The notes under the pieces were generated by a model, which was not told the DNA's origin, did not search any database, and saw only the letters and a program-made list of their open reading frames with translations. The translations under genes were made by a program, and so were the position numbers. This document shows positions 18,001 through 27,000 of a DNA stretch of 64,000 bases, piece after piece; the stretch's first letter is position 1, and every line of letters starts with the position of its first letter. The DNA is from Prosthecobacter sp. Its GTDB lineage: Bacteria > Verrucomicrobiota > Verrucomicrobiia > Verrucomicrobiales > Verrucomicrobiaceae. The stretch lies in contig NZ_JACSRD010000137.1 in the NCBI RefSeq assembly GCF_014879935.1, forward strand, positions 1-64,000, read 5' to 3'.

Positions 18001-21000
18001 GGCCGAACGCGCCAGTGTAGGTGGAGAACATGCGCGAATCCGTCAGCGCTCCGCTGCCGACCGGCGTGGAGCCTCCATAGATGTTTCCTTCCAGGGTGGC
18101 GAGGCCCGTGGTGTTGCTAAACACACGCGGGGTGAAGGTGCGTGCGTAGCTGGTGGCTCCGGCGGAGTCCACATTGTCCACGATCACATTCCCGGCCCAG
18201 ACGGAGTTGTTTTCGATTTGCAGCGCCGTGTTGGTGCCGTTGATCTTGCCGATGTAGAGATCGATGCCCGCGATGCGCGAGCCCAGTCCGATGGCAAAGC
18301 CGCCGCCGGCCATGACATTGACCTGCGTGGTGGCCCCCAGCGCCTTGTCATGACGCGCATACAGGGTGCCCAGGTTCACGTTGGTGGGTCCCGTGTAGTA
18401 GTTCGGTGCCTGCAGGAACAATGAGGACGATCCAGTCTTCGTGAGACCGTTCGCGTTCATGATGCTGGAGTTCATGAAGAAGTAATTGTTGTCACCGTCG
18501 GTGGTGCGGTAGGCGTTGAGCGAGTCGCTGGTGTTGTAATGCACCCACAGGCTGCCCAGGTAGAAGTGCGCCTCCTGGCCGTCGAAGTTCACCGAGCCGC
18601 CGTTGAGCGAGCTGCGAATGTCGAGGTTCTGATTGGCGTCGTAAGCGGCTCCGTTGCGGTTCTGCACGCCGAAGTTGGCCATCTGGATGACACCCGACTT
18701 GATGGTGAGCACGTCGCCGTCACCCAGCATGAGGGTGGTCCAGTTGCCACGGCCGTTCACGCCATCAGCGAAGGTTTCGGAAGCAAAGGTCAGCGAGTTG
18801 ACCTCGGCGGACTCCGGACTGTCGCTGGAACCGAGGGTGAGGATGGAATTGCGGCGGTTGGTGAACTCACCGGCACCGATGCCCGTGTCGGTGATCACAC
18901 CGACGAGCTTCAGGTTCTGGTCCGCGTTGATGCCCTGGTCGCCCCAGTAAATCGAGGTGGTCTGAGCCGTGTCAGGATTGGCGATGATCTTGTATTCGGA
19001 ATCGAGCAACGGGCGCAGGTAATGGTTGCCGCTGAGATCCGTGTCCACCGTCACCAGGCGTGAGGCGGTGTAATCCTCGTTGAAAATGTTGCCGGTGCCG
19101 CTGCCGTTGACCCAGGCTGGCCGCACGCCGCCGAAGAAGCCGGGCACGATCGCCGCGTTGCCATTGCTGCCATCGCCCGTGCCCACCAGGGCCGGCATCA
19201 CGTCCACCTGCACCACGGCGCGGTTGCTGCCGCTGTTGAGGAAAGGACTGAAGGTGGAATCCGCGAACAGGGTGCCCGAATCGAACAACCGCAGATGCAC
19301 GGAGCTGCCCTGCGTGCGCACGATTTCGCTGAACTGCCAGCCGGCGAAGTCATTCACCAGCTTTGGCGCACCGCCGACCAGCGTGGCACCGAGATCGAAC
19401 TCGATGCCGAACACACCGGCGTTCACCGTGGCCACACCCACCCTTTCAAAGCCGGAAAACACGCCGCCGCTGGCCTCCAGACGCATGCGTGTGTAACCGT
19501 CGGCAAAGACCGGCATGTCGTCGCGCAGACGGTCGCTGAACTCGTCCACCGAGGTGCTGGAAGCCTCGAGGCCGAAGTAGGCATTGCGCTCCAGCACCAA
19601 CTTGCCCATGCCCTGCACGTGACCCGCGACGCCATAGACGCGGTTCAGACCGGAGGTGGCGATGAAATCGCCCGTCCAGCCGGGAATGTTGCCATAGAAG
19701 CGGAATTCGCCGTTGCCGATCCTGATGATGTCCCCGGAACCAAAGGCATCGCCACCGCCGTTGTTCAGGTAGAGGTTGCTGCCGTTGCGCAGATTGAAGA
19801 CGGCGTCGCTGCGGAACTCGGTGTGTCCGCGCAGATAGTTGCTGCGGGCCGTGCTGTTGGACTGGATCACACCGCCGCCCTGGTAGCCCTGACCATCGAG
19901 CGTGAGCCACTCGTAGATGGTGGGGTCGGACGTGGCGCTGAGCAGCAGGGTGCCGTTCGGGCCGATGTAGGTGCTGTCCACCCAGCCACCGTAAGTGCCG
20001 AGGATGCTCGTGGCGGAGCTGCCGGCGCTGGAGATCTGGATCGTGCCGTTGTTGATCATCGTCAGCGCGTTGTAGCCGTTGTACATGTTCGAGCGGATCA
20101 CGTTGTCCGGAGCGCCCGTCAGCACCAGCGTGCCGCCGCCTTCCACCACCAGACCGCCGATGTAGGGACGGGTCGCGTCCACAGGCAGGTCGTTGGCGGG
20201 AAGGTCGGTCACATCGCTGGTGATGTAGCCGTTGATGGTCAGCGTCTTGCCTGCCGCCAGGTCAAACGTGCCGCCGCTGGCGCCAAGGAAGATGGTACGC
20301 GCACCGTTGAGCGTGATGTCATCGGTCACCGCCAGCGTGCCGCCATCAAGGTGCAGGTTGCCGCTGTCAAAGATGGCCCAGATGCCGGCGTTGCCTGTGC
20401 CGGCGGCCAGGGTGTTGACATACACGCCGCTGTCGTAGCCGGAACCGCCATTGGTCAGCGTGGTGCTGGTGACGACATTGCTGGAGGCGGTGAAGGTGCC
20501 CGTGGCACCGCTGCCGGAACCGCCGCCGATGAAAGTGAGATTGCCGGAGGCGCCGCTGTTGTTGCCGCTGTTCTCACGCACGAGCCTGGCGATGGAGCCA
20601 TTGATGGCGCCAAGCTGCGACTCGCTGGAGATCTGCAGCACACCGCCGTTCACGTAGGTGTCGCCCGTGTAGGTGTTGGACCCGCTCAGGATGGTGGTGC
20701 CGGTGCCGCCGGTGACGAGGTTCACTTTGCCGCCGCCATCGGTGATGTTCGCGGAGATCGTGGCGGTTCCGTAGTTGTGCAGGAGGATGTCACCGGCTCC
20801 GGCACGTGTGAGGGTGCCGTTGGTGATGCTCACCGGCCCGCCGGCATCATGACTGACGAGCATGCCGCCATTTTCGACCGTCAGCGTGTTTCCGCCGAGG
20901 TTCAGCGTGGCCGCGGCACCGAAACGGATCGAATTCGTGACCGTGTCGGAGCCGAAGGTGCCTCCGGTGGTCACATTGGTGTTGTTGCCGCTGCTGAAGG

Positions 21001-24000
21001 CGTTCAGATCATAGCCGGTGAAGGCCTGCACTCCGGTGGTGCCCTGACGTGCGGCCCAATCCGTGACCTGGCCGAGAACATTGCCATAGACGGCCCAGTA
21101 GCCGAACCTTTCGCCGTCCGTGGTGGTCAATCCGGGAGCGCTGATGTTGATCTGGCCGCCGCTGTCCTCGATGAACGCCATCGTCACGCCGGAAGCGGGG
21201 TTCAGGGTGAGGCTGGAGTTGATGTTGACCGTCGCATTGCCACGCACGGCCAGGCGTGAGCCGCCGGAGTTCAGCGTGAGGTCGCCAAAATCCTCCTGCG
21301 CGGTGCCCGCGAGCGCGTCCACGATGAGATAGCCGCCGCTGAGCGTCAGAGCCGCTCCATTGCCGACACGACGGCTGGCGTTCACGTCATAACCGGTCAG
21401 CACCAGCGTGCCGCCGAGCATTTTCAGCGCTTCCACGGTGCTGTCGCCAGCGGATGAGCCGAGCAGGTTCATGGTGCCCGCGCCGATCTTGGTGATGGAG
21501 GAGTTCACGAAGTCGCCGCCGTCCACAAAATTCACCCGCATGTCCACCGTGCCGCCCCGAGCCGCGTAGAGGCTGATGTTGCGGTCATAAAGCGTCGTCG
21601 CCTGGGTGTAGCGGATGCTTCCCGTGCCCGTGCCGAAGGTGATGGTGCCCGTGGTGTTCTCACCGCCGATGGTGGTGTTGCCAGTCGTGTTGCCCAGGCC
21701 GTAGTTGCTGTTGCCAGTGAGGTTCTCCGGATCGGTGGTGTCCACGCCGACGTTCCAGGAGGACAGATTGAAGGTGCTGCCGCCATTGCGCATGAACAGC
21801 GCCACGTCCTGGGCACCGATGCCCACATTGCTGTCGATGATCGAGCGGCCACCCATCTGGAGGCCGGACATGTCATTGTCCGGATTGATCGCCAGAGCGG
21901 CGGCGTCGGTGTAGAAATTGCCATCGCCCATGTAGCGCAGCACACCGCGCACGAGCTGGATGCGGCCGGTGGCATCGTAGGACTGCAGAAGATTCACCGT
22001 GGCGAGGTCGGTGGTGCCGGACACCTCCATGCGCAACGAGTCATTCACACTGCCGGCCGGCGTGAGAGCGCCGGTGGACTTGTCGGAGACCTGGCCGCGC
22101 AGGATGAGCGTGGAGTTCGTGGCGGCCGTGTAGGTGGTGAAGATGCGCGGGTCAGAGCCCTGGGCGCCAGGAGCGATCGGCGTGTCGCCGCCGAAGATGT
22201 CGCCATCGATGAAGAAGACGGTGTTCGAGCTGCCGATCTGGACACGCGGCACAAAACTGCGGACGTAGCCGCCTGCGGTGCCGGTGGAATCGACGTTGTC
22301 GATGATCACATTGCCACCCCACTGCGCGCCTTCGCCTTCGGCATAGAGAGCCAGGTTGCTGCCGTTGAGTTTGCCCACGTAGAGGTCCACACCAAAGATC
22401 CGGGCGCTGTTGCCGATGATGAAATTCCCCGCGCCGGTGACTTCCATGCGCGTGCTCTGGCCGAGCGCCAGGTTGTGACGCGCGTAGAGGTTCCCCTGCG
22501 TCACGCGGGTGTCACCAGTGTAGTAGTTCGCGCCATCGAGCGTCACGCTGGACGCGCCGGTCTTCGTGAGGCCGAAGCCGCCGGTGTTCATGATGCTGGT
22601 GCGCAGCACGCCCGTGGTGTTGTCACCGTCCGTGTTGCGGTGGGCGTTCAACTGGTCGCTGGTGTTGTACTGCGTCCACTCGCTGCCGGAGTAGATGATG
22701 GCCTCACGTCCATTGAAGTCCAGGACGCCGCCCTGGATGAAGTTGTTCATGGAAACGTTGCGGTTGGTGTCGCTGCCACCACCGGCACGGTCCATCACAC
22801 CCGAGTTGGCAAACATGAGCACGCCGGAGTTGATCTTGATGTTCCCCTCACGACCGAGATAAAGGTAGATGTCGTTCCCCGCGTTGCTGGTGTTGTTGAC
22901 AACGGTGTGGGCGCCGAAGCTGACAGAGTTGACCTCCAGGGCGCTGTCGAGTTGCAGCGCGGAATTGATCCGGGAGGTGAAGCCACTGCCAATCACGTCC
23001 GCCTCGATGCCAACAATGCGCAGATTCTGGTCGGCGGCGATGCCGCTGGAGGCCAGATCGACCGGCACGGTGCCGGAGGTGTTGCCTGGATCGGAGATGA
23101 TCTTGTAATCCGTCGAGCCGGGCGCGTCGGAGAGCGGGCGGAGGTAGTTCACCGTGGCTCCGGTCACCGGATTGATGCCCTGCTCCACCGTCACGAGGTA
23201 GCGTGACGTGCGGTCCTCATCCCAGATGACGCCGGTGGTGGTGTTGAAGAACTCAGGCCGCGAGCCGCCAAAGAAGCCGGGCGCGATGGAGGTGTTGCCA
23301 TTGGAGCCGTCTCCTGTTCCGACCGTGGGAGGGGCGGTGTCCACCGCCACGCCAGCCACGTCACCCCACTGGCTGACGCCAAAGTCGGCCGAGGCGAACT
23401 CCGTGCCGGGATCAAGCGACCGCAGATGCACGACGCTGCCGGGAGTGCGGACGATTTCATCAAAGTGCCACAATCCGTAGTCGCCCTGCTGGCGGAGTGC
23501 TCCATTGACGACGTCGGTGCCGAGGTCGAACTCCAGGCCGAGCACACCGCCACGGACGGTGAGCACTCCCGCGTCCTCCTCCCCGGAATAGACACCGGCG
23601 TTCGGACGCAGACGCATGCGGATGTAGCCCTCCGTGAAGATGGGCAGCGTGTCCGAGAAGCGGTCACGCATCTCGTCGATGGAGGTGGAGCCCGCGTCGT
23701 AGTAGAGGATGGTGTTGCGCTCGAGAGTCAGGCTGGACATGCCCTGCAAATTGCTGGCGCTGGTCATGTAGAAGTCGCCGGAACCGTTGTAGATGCCGCC
23801 GGTCCAGTCGGGCGCGTTGCCATAGATCTGCAGGGTGCCGTTGCCGGTGCGGAAGATGTCGCCGTCGCCGTAAATGGTGCCGCCGCCTTCGTTGAAGCGC
23901 ACGTTGCTGCCGTTCCGGTTCTTGATGAACATGTCCTCCTCAATGTAAAGCTGCCCGGAGAGACGGTAGGTGCGGGCCGTGCCGACAGTCTGCACGGTGC

Positions 24001-27000
24001 CACGACCTTCATAACCACGGCCGCGGAAGGTCATCCACTCACGAATGAGCGGATCTGAGGTGGTGTTCAGCAGCAGGGTGCCCTGGTCGCCGATGATGGT
24101 GCCGTCGATCCACGAACGGTTCGTCCCCAGAATGCCATCAGAGGCGGAACTGCCGGCGCTGGCGATGCGCAGGATGCCCTCGTTGACCCAGGTGATGCCG
24201 CCGTAGCTGTTGTACATGTTCGCCTGCGCGGTTCCATTTGGCGCTCCGGTCAGGGTCACCGTGCCGCCGCCGGTGATGATGAGATCACCGATGTCCGGAT
24301 TGCGGTCGCTGGCCGGCCGGAAGTCCGCGCCGATCTGATTGGAATTGGTGAAGCCATTCGCCGTGGTGACGTGGTTGAACTCGCTGCTGATGTAACCGTT
24401 GATCGTGAGGTTCTTGCCCGCATCGACCATGAGCGTGCCGCCATTGCCGCCCAGGAAGATGGTGCGGGCGCCGTTGAGCTCCATCGTCTCAGTCACATGC
24501 AGGGTGCCGCCGTCGAAGTGCAGATTGCCCGAGTCGAGGATCGCCCACATGCCCGCCTTGTTCTCCGTGGTCCGGCTGGCGTCCTCGAGATTCACCCAGA
24601 TGCCGGAAGAGTAACCGGAACCGCCGCTGGTCAGCGTGGTGGAGGTGACCACGGTGCTGCTGGAGTTGAACGTGCCGGTGGCGGCCACCGCAGGAGCGAC
24701 CTGTGTGTCGAAGATGATCGATGTCCCGGTCTGGCTCGTGTAAGCAGCCGAGCTGGAGGATGACGAGTTGCCGCCATTGCTGACACGGATGAGCTGCACG
24801 ATGGAGCCGTTCACCAGGCCGAGGTTCGCATCACTGGAGATCTGCACCACGCCGCCGTTGAGGTAGGTGTCGCCCGTGTAGGTGTTGCTGCCGGTGAGGA
24901 CCGTGGTGCCATCGCCTGCATTCACCAGATTCACCTTGCCCGCGTTGTCTGCGATGACAGCGGAGACAGACGCGATGCCCGTTCCATAGTGGTGGAGCAT
25001 GAGATCGTTGCTTCCACCGGTCCAGCCGCTGGTCAGGGTGCCGTTCGTGATGCTGACCGCGCCTGCGTTGGTGGCGGGCACGAGGATGCCGCCCTCATCC
25101 ACGGTGAGCGTGTGACCGCCGAGGTTCAAAGCGCCCGCGCCTTCAAAACGGACGGTGGCGGTGTTGGTATCGGCTCCGAGAGCGATTCCAGTCGTGAGGT
25201 TTGTGTGCAGACCGGCGCCGAAGGCGTCGCTCGTGTAAGCCGTCAAGGCCTGCACACCCGTGGTGCCCTGACGGGCCGCCCAATCGGTGACACCACCGGC
25301 AGCGCTGCCGTAAACAGCCCAGGAACCGAGGAAGTCGCCATCCGTGGTGCTCAGCCCGGTGGCGCTGATGTTCACCGCGCCATTGCCATCCTCCAGGAAG
25401 GCGAGCGACGAACCGGCCTTGCGAGTCAGGTTCGCGGCGGCATTGCCGAGCGTGAGCGTGGTGTTGTTCTGCGTGTTGACGAAGCTGGAGCCGTTGAAGA
25501 GCCAGATGTGGCTGTTGAGCTGCTGGCTGCGGGCCGTGCCCTGCGCATCCAGCACCAGGCCGCCACCGCCCCAGCTCGACTGGCCCGCAAGCGCCTGCGT
25601 GGAGTTGCTGGCGAACTGGTCATTGCCCGTCATCTCACCCCAATGCGCCTCGCCCGCCATGAAGTTCCAGCGGTCAATGTCGGAGTTGCCGACGTTGTTG
25701 CGGTTGAAGATGACGGTTCCGGGACCGACGATGGAAACGGACGAATTGAAGCTCTGCACCGTGCTGTTTTCATCATCCAGACGGCCGTTCCAGACCATCG
25801 TGCCGCCACGCACCTGGAGGAAGCGCACATCACGCTCGGCGGTCTGGTTGACGAACTGCAGGCTGAAGTTCTGATTGTTCGTCATGCTGCCGAAATAAAC
25901 CGTCCCGGACTCGTTTTCGCCGCCGATCGTCAGTGTGCCGTTGCGGTTGTCGTTGTAGGCGTAGAGATAGGGCGCGTTGAACACCTGGCCGTCCTTCGTC
26001 AGCATCAAATGGCTGTGGTAGGCGTTGGTGGTGCTGGTTCCGTCCGCACCGAGCACGGCGCGGGTGAAATAGTCGTTCGGCGTGATCAAGGCGCGTGCTC
26101 CGTCCGTGTAGAAACCGCCGGAACCCGCGGCTGTGAGCGGATCATACAGGATGCGGAAGTAACCCTGGCGCATGTCGATGCGGCCGGTGGCGTCCCACTG
26201 CTGGAACACGTTCACATTGCCTTCATCGTGGCCCGTCATCTGGAAGCGCAGCGCGTGATTCGTGTCGAGACGCGTGGCGGAGTCGCCGGTGCGGTAAACG
26301 GAGGTGATCGCGGCGTTCAGCGGGTCGGTCGCGAGGTTGCCCGTTGCCACGTCGCGGAACTGGCCACGAAGATTCACCGTGTAAGTCTCGCCAAAGCTCG
26401 TGGAGACGATCGGCGGATCAACGAAGGAGTCCGAGTCGCTGAAGTTCTCGTTGTGGTCGGTGTAGATGTTCCCGTACACCGACAACGTGCCGTTCGCACG
26501 GGCGGTGACCACATAGCTCTGGAATTCAGAGGAGCCGGTGCCATCGGCGACGTCGAGAATGATGTCTCCGCCCCAGGTGCTGTGCGTGGTGCCCTCATTG
26601 CGCAGGGCGGTGACACTGCTCTGAGTGGTGTTGCTCACGCGCAGATTGATGCCGCTGATGTTCGTGCCGTATTCAAGCAGGAAGGCGGAGCCGCCGCCGA
26701 TCTGCACCTCACGCCCCGGACCGCCGGCACCGAGCGCACGGTTGTGACGCGCGATGATGGAGCCCTGCTCGCTGATGTAGATCGTGCCGCTGATGTCGTT
26801 CCAGGTGTCGAGATACAGGTTGTTGCGGCCGCTCTTGGTCAGATCGGTCGTGTTAATGAGGTGGGAGCGGATGTAGGAGCTGTTGCCCGTGATCACTTCA
26901 TACCAGTTCGGCGTGTCGCGGTCGAGATCGTGCCAGACGGTGCTCGCATTGATCACAGCGGGGCCGCCGTTCATGTCGAGGTTGCCGCCGCGGATCAGGG